A DNA stretch of 64,000 bases from Mucilaginibacter sp. (GTDB lineage: Bacteria; Bacteroidota; Bacteroidia; Sphingobacteriales; Sphingobacteriaceae): positions 1-64,000 of the forward strand of contig JARLHA010000020.1 in the NCBI GenBank assembly GCA_031292485.1, in the 5' to 3' direction. Position numbers and translations under genes: made by a program. The number at the start of each line of letters is the position of its first letter. The first letter of the stretch is position 1. Below the pieces are notes generated by a model. It did no database searches and was not told the origin of the DNA. It worked only from the letters and a program-made list of their open reading frames with translations. Positions 1-7,198 of this stretch are shown one piece after another.

Positions 1-156
1 CCGTCAATGAATATTCTCATCAAATTGATGTCGATCGTTTCACTGGTGATTGCACCTCATTTACATAAAGAGGCCGTTAACAGTCCGCGCATTCAAAAAG
101 AATTGCAGCAGCGATCAATGATCACACATGTGATTAAGGTTGATAAAAGAGCCTAA
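1..156 (+). CDS. hppA: Membrane-bound ion-translocating pyrophosphatase, C-terminal end (partial)
   Basis: Open from the window edge in frame 1 and ending at TAA 154-156, so only the last 51 residues are visible. The peptide contains NILIKLMSIVSLVIAP, which matches the last transmembrane helix typical of membrane pyrophosphatases (H+ or Na+ pumps driven by PPi hydrolysis), followed by a short basic tail. The catalytic DD/DN motifs lie upstream of the window, so the transported ion and the potassium dependence cannot be judged. A strong intrinsic terminator follows directly, marking the end of the transcription unit. Family assignment rests on this one helix and on memory of the family. Confidence 0.75.
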   Translation, partial: PSMNILIKLMSIVSLVIAPHLHKEAVNSPRIQKELQQRSMITHVIKVDKRA

Positions 157-157
157 C

Positions 158-189
158 AAAAAAGGGGTACTGAAAAGTGCCCCTTTTTT
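158..189 (+). terminator. Intrinsic terminator of hppA
   Basis: An A6GGGGTAC / GTGCCCCTTTTTT stem (one G-T pair) with a short AT-rich loop and a T tract, immediately after the hppA stop codon. Confidence 0.8.
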
Positions 190-215
190 GTGTGTGAATA
201 GAAAGGTATTCTGAC

Positions 216-223
216 TAAATTTG
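216..223 (+). promoter_or_regulatory. Candidate -7 box (TAAATTTG) of the TA module
   Basis: Exact match to the Bacteroidota -7 consensus TAnnTTTG, ending 4 nt before the ATG at 228. No clear TTTG -33 box at the usual 19-21 nt spacing. If used, the transcript would be nearly leaderless. Confidence 0.4.
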
Positions 224-227
224 TTTT

Positions 228-449
228 ATGACGGTTACCATCAATATAAATTCAGCGGAGCAGGAAAAGCTTTTATTTGATTTTCTGGAGAGAATGAATT
301 TTGATTATGAAAGTGACCAGGACAGGATTGCCCTTACTGAAAGCCAGAAGGAAGAAATTCTCAGGCGCGATAACGATTTTATTAACGGAAAGACAACTGC
401 ACGTAATTGGGATGAAATAAAAAAAGATTTGGAGCGTGTTTACCGTTAA
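228..449 (+). CDS. Small antitoxin-like protein (addiction module component)
   Basis: 73 residues, acidic and predicted mostly helical, with a C-terminal segment of the type DFINGKTTARNWDEIKKDLE that is common in antitoxins paired with ParE/RelE toxins in Bacteroidota. The toxin reading frame begins at a GTG inside its 3' end (436), the usual translational coupling of such modules. A TAAATTTG box precedes it. The toxin partner is interrupted by a stop codon, so this may be an orphan antitoxin. No DNA-binding fold is recognisable by eye; the assignment depends mainly on gene order. Confidence 0.6.
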   Translation: MTVTININSAEQEKLLFDFLERMNFDYESDQDRIALTESQKEEILRRDNDFINGKTTARNWDEIKKDLERVYR

Positions 450-708
450 GCTATTAACAGAAGCTGAAATCGAAGTTGCTGAATCTTGCTAATGCTATGA
501 GAAGCAACAAGCGGGCTTAGGAAAAAGGTTTCTAAAGGAAGGTGATCACTACCTTAATTTAATTGCTAAAGACCCGTTTAAATTCCCCATGCGTTTTTCA
601 AAAACATATCGTTTTGCGACCCTAAAAGTATTCCCTTATCTTATAGCGTTCAGAATTGAAGATGATAAAAAGCTGATTTATCATTTCGATTTTTCATACG
701 AGTCGTAA
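436..708 (+). pseudogene. RelE/ParE-family toxin, interrupted by an in-frame TAA
   Basis: Reading from GTG 436 gives a 90-residue toxin-like frame broken only by TAA at 490-492 (codon 19). After the stop the frame continues with YEKQQAGLGKRFL, then KDPFKFPMRF, RFATLKVFPY and LIYHFDFSYES, the order and spacing expected for ParE/RelE toxins (helical WYE-x-GLG-x-RF region, then the beta-sheet core). It overlaps the antitoxin by 14 nt. The single lesion with an otherwise intact frame points to recent inactivation, recoding, or a sequencing error. Whether a shorter protein starts internally cannot be told. Confidence 0.75.
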
Positions 709-763
709 CCCGATGAATTTTTGAGCGCAAAAACTTTCGCAGGTTAATATTAGCCCAAAACAT

Positions 764-803
764 AAATCAATTTAATCAACCTAATCCAACTCAATCAACC
801 AAC
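764..803 (+). repeat. Word-repeat tract (AATCAAyyTAATCAACC)
   Basis: Reiterated words of the AATCAACTTAATCAACC type between the broken toxin and the amino-acid permease gene. The same words recur in both orientations around 18037-18141. Confidence 0.6.
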
Positions 804-869
804 AATATTCCGAAATCCCCACTCATCCCATTGTTACATTCTGCACTTTATGTTTTCAATAAATTTAAG

Positions 870-877
870 TACGTTTG
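870..877 (+). promoter_or_regulatory. Candidate -7 box (TACGTTTG) for the amino-acid permease
   Basis: Matches TAnnTTTG, 48 nt upstream of the permease ATG. No convincing TTTG -33 element at the expected distance, so tentative. Confidence 0.35.
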
Positions 878-925
878 GGGAGAAACTGAACTCATATTAT
901 TATAACTGATCTTATTAATTAAAAC

Positions 926-2452
926 ATGAAGCTATTTGTAAAAAAATCGATTCAACAACTGCTTGCTTCGGCCAGTGAAGGTGAGCATACCCTGAAACGC
1001 ACCCTGGGTGCAGGTAACCTCATTGCCCTTGGTATCGGAGCTATAATTGGCGCCGGCCTTTTTGTGAGAACTGCCGCTGCCGCGGGGGGTAATGCAGGGT
1101 CCGCTGTAACCATTTCTTTTATTATTGCAGCTATTGGTTGCGCTTTTGCGGGCCTTTGCTATGCGGAGTTTGCCTCCATCATTCCCATTGCCGGTAGCGC
1201 CTATACTTATGCTTATGCCACTATGGGCGAAATTATTGCCTGGATAATTGGCTGGGCTTTGATATTGGAATATGCCCTTGGCGCTGCTACTGTGTCTATT
1301 AGTTGGAGTGAATACGCGAATAACCTGCTCGGGCATCGAATACCGTACGAGTGGTGCCATTCGCCGATGGAATCGATCATTACAAACGGTGTATCGCACC
1401 ACGGCATTATTAACCTGCCTGCCTTGTTGATATTGTTGCTGCTATCTGCGTTATTGATAAAAGGTACACAGGAATCAGCTACAGTAAACAGTATTATTGT
1501 AATTTTAAAGGTTGCCATAGTTTTGATATTTATCGCCATCGGATGGCAATTTATCAATCCTGCCAATCATACACCTTATATGATCCCCGCTGATGCAAAA
1601 CCTGTAAAATTGCCTGATGGAACGATGTATTCATTCTCCTCATTCTTTACGCATGGCTGGGGTGGCGTTGTCAGAGGGGCAGGTATCGTGTTTTTTGCAT
1701 TTATTGGGTTTGATGCCGTATCAACTGCGGCGCAGGAAGCAAAAAACCCTAAAAAGGATATGCCGATCGGGATCCTAGGATCATTGGTTATTTGCACCAT
1801 CCTTTACGTTGTATTCTCGTGGGTACTTACCGGCGTAGCGCCATATACCGATTTTATGAAAGCCGGCAAAGAAGCCTCTGTAGCGTATGCTATCAGCCAT
1901 TATATGGCAGGTTATGCGTGGCTTTCTACTTTGGTAACCGTTGCTATCCTGGCAGGTTTTTCATCCGTAATTTTGGTGATGCTGTTAGGGCAGTCAAGGG
2001 TATTTTATACCATGTCGACTGACGGCTTGCTACCAAAAGTGTTTTCTGATCTTCACCCCAAATTCAGCACTCCTTACAAAAGCAATATTATCTTATTCAT
2101 CTTTGTAGGCCTGTTTGCCGCATTTTTACCCGAAAGTGTAGCCGGTGACCTAACTTCAATCGGTACCTTATTTGCATTCGTGGTAGTTTGTGTTGGTGTA
2201 ATGATCTTGCGTAAAAAAGATCCGAACCTTGTAAGGCCGTTTAAAACACCGTTTGTGCCGTTGGTCCCTATATTGGGCATATTAATATGCGCGGGGATGA
2301 TCATCAGCTTACCTGGAAGAACGCAACTAAGCGCACTTGCCTGGATGATATTCGGCTTAATCATCTATTTTGCATATAGCAGGAAAAATAGTAAACTGGG
2401 CATCGCAGCGGATATTTTGCCAAAAGCTTCTGATTTTGAAGGTAACAAGTAA
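926..2452 (+). CDS. APC-superfamily amino-acid permease (cationic amino-acid transporter type)
   Basis: 508 residues, with about 12-14 hydrophobic helices across the whole length. The N-terminal helix 1 carries the glycine-rich stretch GIGAIIGAGLFV (about residues 36-47) that binds substrate in APC transporters, and the start LKRTLGAGNLIALGIGA is characteristic of the CAT (cationic amino-acid transporter) branch. Expected to be an inner-membrane secondary transporter for amino acids; the substrate (arginine, lysine or other) cannot be read from sequence. Monocistronic, with a perfect hairpin terminator just downstream. Start chosen at the ATG preceding the basic amphipathic N-terminus normal for the family. 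Confidence 0.9.
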   Translation: MKLFVKKSIQQLLASASEGEHTLKRTLGAGNLIALGIGAIIGAGLFVRTAAAAGGNAGSAVTISFIIAAIGCAFAGLCYAEFASIIPIAGSAYTYAYATMGEIIAWIIGWALILEYALGAATVSISWSEYANNLLGHRIPYEWCHSPMESIITNGVSHHGIINLPALLILLLLSALLIKGTQESATVNSIIVILKVAIVLIFIAIGWQFINPANHTPYMIPADAKPVKLPDGTMYSFSSFFTHGWGGVVRGAGIVFFAFIGFDAVSTAAQEAKNPKKDMPIGILGSLVICTILYVVFSWVLTGVAPYTDFMKAGKEASVAYAISHYMAGYAWLSTLVTVAILAGFSSVILVMLLGQSRVFYTMSTDGLLPKVFSDLHPKFSTPYKSNIILFIFVGLFAAFLPESVAGDLTSIGTLFAFVVVCVGVMILRKKDPNLVRPFKTPFVPLVPILGILICAGMIISLPGRTQLSALAWMIFGLIIYFAYSRKNSKLGIAADILPKASDFEGNK

Positions 2453-2487
2453 CACAAGATGTTATTGAGATAACATGGATATGTAAC

Positions 2488-2519
2488 AAAAAAGGTTCTG
2501 CATCGTCAGAACCTTTTTT
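2488..2519 (+). terminator. Intrinsic terminator after the amino-acid permease
   Basis: Perfect 13-bp stem AAAAAAGGTTCTG / CAGAACCTTTTTT with a 6-nt loop and a T6 run. The A-tract on the other arm makes it potentially bidirectional. Confidence 0.9.
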
Positions 2520-2663
2520 GTTGACTTAAATTTGCCTCGCATATATGCTCTCCAAACGCCGATATTTCGGTACATAGTGTATTCTTTTTATCGTCTTTCT
2601 ATATTTTAGTTGCAACTTTGCTTTGTTTCCGGTTAAAGTCAAAATCATAAAAACCTAAAAGCT

Positions 2664-3233
2664 ATGCATCCATTAATTTTCAGGGAAGTCCTCTCCGTAA
2701 CGATGATTCTGTTCGCCATTATTGATATTCTCGGCGCGATACCTGTTATTATCGAAATGAGGCAGCGTGCCGGCCATATCCAAAGCGAAAAAGCAAGCAT
2801 AGCCGTATTGGTGCTGATGATCGGTTTTTTATTTGCCGGGGACGAATTGTTATCCATTATAGGCCTGGATGTGTCATCGTTTGCCATTGCCGGCTCGCTG
2901 GTTATCTTTATCATAGCAATGGAAATGATACTGGGCGTAAAGTTTTTTAAAGAAGAAATGCCGGAAACGGTTTCTATAGTCCCCCTGGCGTTCCCCCTCA
3001 TCGCCGGCGCCGGAACCATGACCACCCTGCTCTCCCTTAAATCCCAATACCAGACACAGGATATAATTGCAGGCATCGTCATTAATACCCTGTTTGTTTA
3101 CCTGGTGCTGAAAAATGTGAAATACATTGAAAGGCTGTTAGGTAAAACCGGGCTGAATATTTTAAGAAAAGCTTTCGGGATAATATTATTGGCTATCGCG
3201 ATAAAGTTGTTCAGGAGTAATACGCATTTGTAG
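2664..3233 (+). CDS. MarC-family integral membrane protein
   Basis: 189 residues with about six transmembrane helices. The start (LFAIIDILGAIPVIIEM) and the segment LAFPLIAGAGTMTTLL match the MarC/UPF0056 family, whose N-terminal half carries a D-xxG-P pattern and whose centre carries P-xx-AGPG-like residues. The physiological role of this family is not settled; the original link to multiple antibiotic resistance was withdrawn for E. coli MarC. A decayed second copy of this gene's 3' end lies at 6818-6883, showing that a paralogue once existed nearby. Confidence 0.85.
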   Translation: MHPLIFREVLSVTMILFAIIDILGAIPVIIEMRQRAGHIQSEKASIAVLVLMIGFLFAGDELLSIIGLDVSSFAIAGSLVIFIIAMEMILGVKFFKEEMPETVSIVPLAFPLIAGAGTMTTLLSLKSQYQTQDIIAGIVINTLFVYLVLKNVKYIERLLGKTGLNILRKAFGIILLAIAIKLFRSNTHL

Positions 3234-3238
3234 GTTCA

Positions 3239-3260
3239 GCCCCCTAACCCCCTGGAGGGT
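3239..3260 (+). repeat. CCCCCTAACCCCCTGGAGGG repeat
   Basis: Short G/C-tract palindrome right after marC. A related copy (CCCCAACCCCCTAAAGGGGG) follows the porin gene at 49629-49652, and a related C/G-tract palindrome lies at 16949-16972. It probably acts as a gene-end hairpin. Confidence 0.5.
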
Positions 3261-3283
3261 ATAGCCTTCAATTTAAGGATTTT

Positions 3284-3370
3284 AATATCGAACACCGAAT
3301 ATTGAATTTAGAATAATGAAGTAAAAAACTTTGGCGTTCGATATTCAACATTCATTATTCGATATTTAAT
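3284..3370. repeat. Imperfect palindrome of ATTCGATATTCAA-type words
   Basis: Words AATATCGAACACCGAATATTGAA on the left and TTCGATATTCAACATTCATTATTCGATATT on the right form an imperfect inverted repeat. It lies in the 275-nt gap between marC and the FtsX-like permease gene. No coding potential seen. Confidence 0.6.
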
Positions 3371-3422
3371 TTCCCATTTCTGCTTAAATTGACGGCAATT
3401 CCCTGAAGGGGAAACAAGTTTA

Positions 3423-3430
3423 TAAATTTG
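3423..3430 (+). promoter_or_regulatory. Candidate -7 box (TAAATTTG) for the FtsX-like permease
   Basis: TAnnTTTG match about 78 nt before the ATG at 3509. The -33 region is not convincing. Confidence 0.35.
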
Positions 3431-3508
3431 CCACATCCCGCTAAACAGCAGAACGCCGGCTAGAAAATCCAGTTTATTATTTATATTAGGGTCGTCAATC
3501 CATCAATT

Positions 3509-5929
3509 ATGCTGCGCAATATGTTGCTGGTTACTTTTCGTAACCTTAAAAAGAACAAGACTTACACGCTAATTAATATTATTGGCCTCGCTTTAGGCAT
3601 AGCTGCCTTTGCGCTGATCCGCGCGTATGTACACTTTGAAAAAAGCTATGATCGCGTGAATGCCGATTCCGGTAATATTTACCGGGTTGAAAGCCAGTTT
3701 TACAAAGGCGACAGGCTGAACGACAACTGGGCGACAAGCACCAATGGCTACGCCCCGGCAATGAAGGCCAATTTCCCGGAAATAGCATCCTTTACGCGTA
3801 TCAACTGGAATAATTCTGAACGGGTGGTGCGCTATCAGGACATCAAATTCAGGGAAGAGCACGTTTGTTTTGCTGATAGTAATTTCTTCCAGTTCTTCTC
3901 CTATAAATTATTAAAAGGTGATGCAGCCTCGGTTTTAAAACAGGTGAACACCATCGCAATTTCCCAATCGTCGGCACAAAAATATTTCGGTAAAGCCGAC
4001 CCCATGGGGAAGTTTTTAGAAGTTGCTACCTTAAACGGCACATTGCACTGTATGGTAACCGGTGTTTTTGCTGATGTACCGCCAAATACCACCATGAAAT
4101 TCAGTTTCCTGATCTCGTGGTCAACGTCCCCCGAATTTTTGAGGAACTTTTGGTACCTGCATGAGAGTTACACTTTTGTAAAACTAAAACCAAATACCAA
4201 TATACCGGCGCTCGAAGGAAAATTCCCCGCACTGGCTGAGCATTATAAAACCGGCCCGGCGCTTAAGGATTTAAAGTGGGCTATTCAATTGGTTCCGGTT
4301 ACTGCAATGCATTTGAATCCAGCCAAACCGTATGAAATTGAAACAAAAGGCAATGCAAAGGCCGTTAGTTTTTTAAATATTATCGCTTTTGTAATATTGA
4401 CCATCGCCTGTGTAAATTATATCAACCTGGCCACCACAAAAGCTGCCGACCGTGCCCGCGAAATCGGGATCCGTAAAGTAAGCGGGGCACGTATAAGCCA
4501 GTTATTGGCGCAATTTTTAATAGAATCGGGCATTATTAACCTGGCTGCCTTGCTTATTGCTTGTATGCTGATAATGACATCCGTTTATTATTTGCCCTAT
4601 TTAACGGGGAAAGACGCGTCCGAAAGTCTGCTTTTTGATTTACCCTTATACCTGCAAACCGCAGGCGCGCTATTGATAGGTATGTTTTTCTCAGGCTTTT
4701 ACCCTGCTATGGTTTTGGCTAATGTAAACCCTGTGACGGTACTAAAGGGTCGGTTTAGCTTTTCAAAAAGTGGTGTTTTATTGCGCAAGGGCTTGGTAGC
4801 TTTTCAGTTTACTGCTTCGCTGCTGCTGATTGCGGGCACCATTGCTATATACAGGCAAATCCATTATATGAGCAGTGTAAACACGGGCGTAAATATCTCG
4901 CAAACCATTGTAATGAAGGGGCCGGTGAATACCAGTAATTACGCCTCAAAAGTACAAAGCTTTAAGGACGCGATAAAAAGATTGCCTGTTGTTAAAAGCT
5001 TCACCGCATCAGGTGCTATACCCGGTAAAGAGGTTGGGACGTTTTCTGCCGATAGAAGGTTCGGCGCTTCAAAATCCGACGAGCATTTGTTTGAAACACT
5101 TAGGGTTGATTTTGATTTTATTAAAGCCTATGACTTACAAATTATTGCCGGAAGGGCATTCGATAGTGCCAATCCATCCGATTCAACCGGTATCATATTA
5201 AATGAGTCGGCTGTAAAACTGTTTGGGTTTGCTTCAAATGAAGATGCCGTCGGTAAAAAGGTTTGGATGGAAACCCTCGACAAAAAACCAAATCAAGTGA
5301 TCGGTGTAGCAAAAAATTATCACCAGCAATCGCTGCAGCGCAACTATACCCCCGTAATCCTTTTAATGGACCCAGCCCTAAATTGGGTGCCGACAAATTA
5401 TTATTCGGTTAAAGTAAATACAGCAAACATGCGCCAGGCCGTTGCGGGGATCCAAAATATATGGGGGCAATATTTTCCTGAATCCTCTTTTGATTTCTTT
5501 TTCCTGGATGACTTTTATAACAGCCAGTACCAGCAGGAAACACAATTTGGAAACATATTCCTGCTGTTTTCATCATTAGCCATCTTCATTGCCTGTATGG
5601 GCCTGTTCGGACTCACCGCCTATGCAACCGCCCGCCGCAGAAAAGAGATCGGTGTGCGCAAAGTATTGGGTGCATCAGTGCAAAATATCGTCACCATACT
5701 CACACTTGATATTGTCAAACTGATCCTCACTTGTAGCCTGATAGCCATCCCTGTTGCTTATTTATTGGTAACACAATGGCTCCAGAATTATGCCTTCAGA
5801 GTACAGCTTAATATATGGCAGTTTTTTATGCCGGTGTTAACGCTTATTTTAATAACCCTGGCAACCATCAGCTACCTCACCCTTAAAGCAGCACATTCAA
5901 ACCCGGCCGTAACTTTAAAGGATGAATAA
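3509..5929 (+). CDS. FtsX-like ABC transporter permease (MacB-type periplasmic core)
   Basis: 806 residues built as two repeats. Each has a transmembrane helix, a periplasmic MacB_PCD-like domain (about 40-240 and 450-640), and a C-terminal FtsX three-helix block (about 285-410 and 675-800). The signature REIGIRKVSGA after the first block and RKEIGVRKVLGAS after the second are the FtsX coupling motifs that contact the ATPase. Such fused permeases, common in Bacteroidota, work with a separate MacB/LolD-type ATPase; none is encoded beside it. Likely a mechanotransmission exporter or lipoprotein/peptide extruder; substrate unknown. A paralogue lies at 41296-43728. Confidence 0.9.
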   Translation: MLRNMLLVTFRNLKKNKTYTLINIIGLALGIAAFALIRAYVHFEKSYDRVNADSGNIYRVESQFYKGDRLNDNWATSTNGYAPAMKANFPEIASFTRINWNNSERVVRYQDIKFREEHVCFADSNFFQFFSYKLLKGDAASVLKQVNTIAISQSSAQKYFGKADPMGKFLEVATLNGTLHCMVTGVFADVPPNTTMKFSFLISWSTSPEFLRNFWYLHESYTFVKLKPNTNIPALEGKFPALAEHYKTGPALKDLKWAIQLVPVTAMHLNPAKPYEIETKGNAKAVSFLNIIAFVILTIACVNYINLATTKAADRAREIGIRKVSGARISQLLAQFLIESGIINLAALLIACMLIMTSVYYLPYLTGKDASESLLFDLPLYLQTAGALLIGMFFSGFYPAMVLANVNPVTVLKGRFSFSKSGVLLRKGLVAFQFTASLLLIAGTIAIYRQIHYMSSVNTGVNISQTIVMKGPVNTSNYASKVQSFKDAIKRLPVVKSFTASGAIPGKEVGTFSADRRFGASKSDEHLFETLRVDFDFIKAYDLQIIAGRAFDSANPSDSTGIILNESAVKLFGFASNEDAVGKKVWMETLDKKPNQVIGVAKNYHQQSLQRNYTPVILLMDPALNWVPTNYYSVKVNTANMRQAVAGIQNIWGQYFPESSFDFFFLDDFYNSQYQQETQFGNIFLLFSSLAIFIACMGLFGLTAYATARRRKEIGVRKVLGASVQNIVTILTLDIVKLILTCSLIAIPVAYLLVTQWLQNYAFRVQLNIWQFFMPVLTLILITLATISYLTLKAAHSNPAVTLKDE

Positions 5930-5989
5930 ATTTGAGCGGAAGGCAATGATCAAGCTTTAAACCCTCAAGTCACTATCTCAGACATTGTC

Positions 5990-6056
5990 TTGCCCCATAG
6001 GGGCAAAACGTTTGTAGAAAAAAAACAACAAGAAATATTGCCACATAGTGGCTACC
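5990..6056 (+). repeat. REP copy 1 flanking the RAYT gene
   Basis: Contains hairpin TGCCCC-ATA-GGGGCA (5991-6005), the constant stretch AAACGTTTGTAG, an A-rich spacer and a second hairpin GCCAC-ATA-GTGGC (6040-6052). Direct copy at 6716-6786, inverted copy at 6575-6645. Confidence 0.85.
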
Positions 6057-6058
6057 CG

Positions 6059-6526
6059 TCACCCGTCTAACAAGTCGTGGAAGATGTATTTTTCATCATA
6101 TTCAATGGCGTAATCGTTCAATATATCCAGATATTCTTCGCGAAATGTCTTTTTGGTGTGATGTTGTTTTTGATTCATAATGTATTTAACCACGCCGTCT
6201 ATTTGTGTCCGGCTGTTGCTGAATGCGCCATAGCCGTCCTGCCAATAAAATTTTCTTTCGGTGAATTTTTCTTTGTTGATAAACTCCGAACTATCACCTT
6301 TTGCAACGCGCATCATTTCCGAAATGGATTGTTTGGGGTTAAGCCCGACAAAAAAATGCAAATGATCGGGCATCGAATTTATGGCCAATAATTTATGACC
6401 ATTGTTTTGCAGGATGCCCGTAATATATTGATGAAGGCGTTCTTCCCATGTGGGTTGTATTGCCGCTTTCCGGAATTTTACAGCAAAAACGCAGTGAATA
6501 TAAAGTTGGGTATAGGTATTTGACAT
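6059..6526 (-). CDS. REP-associated Y1 tyrosine transposase (RAYT, IS200-like TnpA)
   Basis: 155 residues, the usual size of single-domain Y1 transposases. The HUH metal-binding motif is visible as DHLHFFV (His55 and His57), and the candidate nucleophile is Tyr115 in GVVKYIMNQ, on the helix after the catalytic sheet. No TnpB partner and no IS200 end hairpins are present. Instead the gene lies between an inverted pair of REP-type elements (5990-6056 and 6575-6645), with a third copy at 6716-6786. This is the hallmark of RAYTs, domesticated transposases thought to mobilise or maintain REP elements. Activity on these REPs is inferred from linkage. Confidence 0.85.
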   Translation of the reverse strand: MSNTYTQLYIHCVFAVKFRKAAIQPTWEERLHQYITGILQNNGHKLLAINSMPDHLHFFVGLNPKQSISEMMRVAKGDSSEFINKEKFTERKFYWQDGYGAFSNSRTQIDGVVKYIMNQKQHHTKKTFREEYLDILNDYAIEYDEKYIFHDLLDG

Positions 6527-6574
6527 AATGATAAAGGTATTTTCAAAAATAACACTTTAATGCAAATAGGCAAA

Positions 6575-6645
6575 GGGTAGCCGCTACGCGGCAATAAATG
6601 GGTGCTGGTTCGGTGCTACAAACGTTTTGCCCCGATGGGGCAATG
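6575..6645 (-). repeat. REP copy 2 (inverted) flanking the RAYT gene
   Basis: Inverse order and orientation of copy 1: GGGTAGCCGC-TAC-GCGGCAATA, then CTACAAACGTTTTGCCCCGATGGGGCA. Stem changes are compensated (GCCAC/GTGGC becomes GCCGC/GCGGC), indicating selection on the hairpin. Confidence 0.85.
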
Positions 6646-6715
6646 GGGTTAATTTAAAGCAACGTATCGTCCGTCTCAAAAAAAAGTTTGCAAAATGTCG
6701 TCACTATACATTGCA

Positions 6716-6786
6716 TTGCCCCATAGGGGCAAAACGTTTGTAGAAAAAATAAACAACAAGATATATTGCCACGTTAGTGGCTACCC
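6716..6786 (+). repeat. REP copy 3 (direct)
   Basis: Same orientation as copy 1 and nearly identical: TTGCCCCATAGGGGCAAAACG, the TTTGTAG stretch, a spacer, then ATTGCCACGTTAGTGGCTACCC. Confidence 0.85.
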
Positions 6787-6817
6787 ATGATGCGCCAGAC
6801 AGGTAGATAGTACCGTT

Positions 6818-6883
6818 TTTACTTTCGTGATAATTTTATAGGCTTTCGCGATAAAGTTGTTCAGGAGCAATGCGCACCTTTGA
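6818..6883 (+). pseudogene. Decayed 3' end of a second marC-family gene
   Basis: About 60 nt aligns with the last codons of marC (3170-3233). In the marC frame it reads F-V-I-I-L-stop-A-F-A-I-K-L-F-R-S-N-A-H-L-stop, against GIILLAIAIKLFRSNTHL in the intact gene. It contains a premature TAG (6839-6841) and the natural stop at 6881. REP copy 3 abuts its 5' side, so the rest of the gene was lost on that side. The 6527-6924 gap otherwise holds the two REP copies and low-complexity sequence. Confidence 0.8.
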
Positions 6884-6924
6884 TTTGAAAATGTATTGAT
6901 TTGGAGATTTGAAAATGATGGTTA

Positions 6925-7170
6925 TTATTTCCAAATGAATTGTGAGAGGTATAAATCAATGTCAGTTTTAATGGTTAAATAGGCGATATGATTTTGATCT
7001 CTTAAGCTTTTTAAATAGCTACCAACCATTGATCCTATTTCTCCACCAGTTGATCCGCTCCTAATTCTGAGTTTAATTTCTTTTACGATATCTTCATTTT
7101 TAGGGATTAAATTATTTTCAGCAATTGCTAATATTTCGGTATAGTCCATGTTTTTGCTTTTCATTTTCAA
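6925..7170 (-). CDS. Hypothetical protein, 81 residues
   Basis: Not recognised. A charged, predicted helical small protein with LAIAENNLIPKNEDIVKEIKLRIRSG in its first half and SLRDQNHIAYLTIKTDIDLYLSQFIW at the end. No signal peptide or membrane segment. Three in-frame ATGs crowd the start (residues 1, 3 and 8). The upstream sequence is a TTGATGTGTTGATTTGTTGATTTG word repeat, so promoter and start are uncertain. It sits between a marC remnant and the RNA methyltransferase gene on the same strand. Could be a small accessory or orphan gene; moderate confidence that it is expressed. Confidence 0.5.
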   Translation of the reverse strand: MKMKSKNMDYTEILAIAENNLIPKNEDIVKEIKLRIRSGSTGGEIGSMVGSYLKSLRDQNHIAYLTIKTDIDLYLSQFIWK

Positions 7171-7198
7171 ATCAACAAATCAACACATCAACACATTG

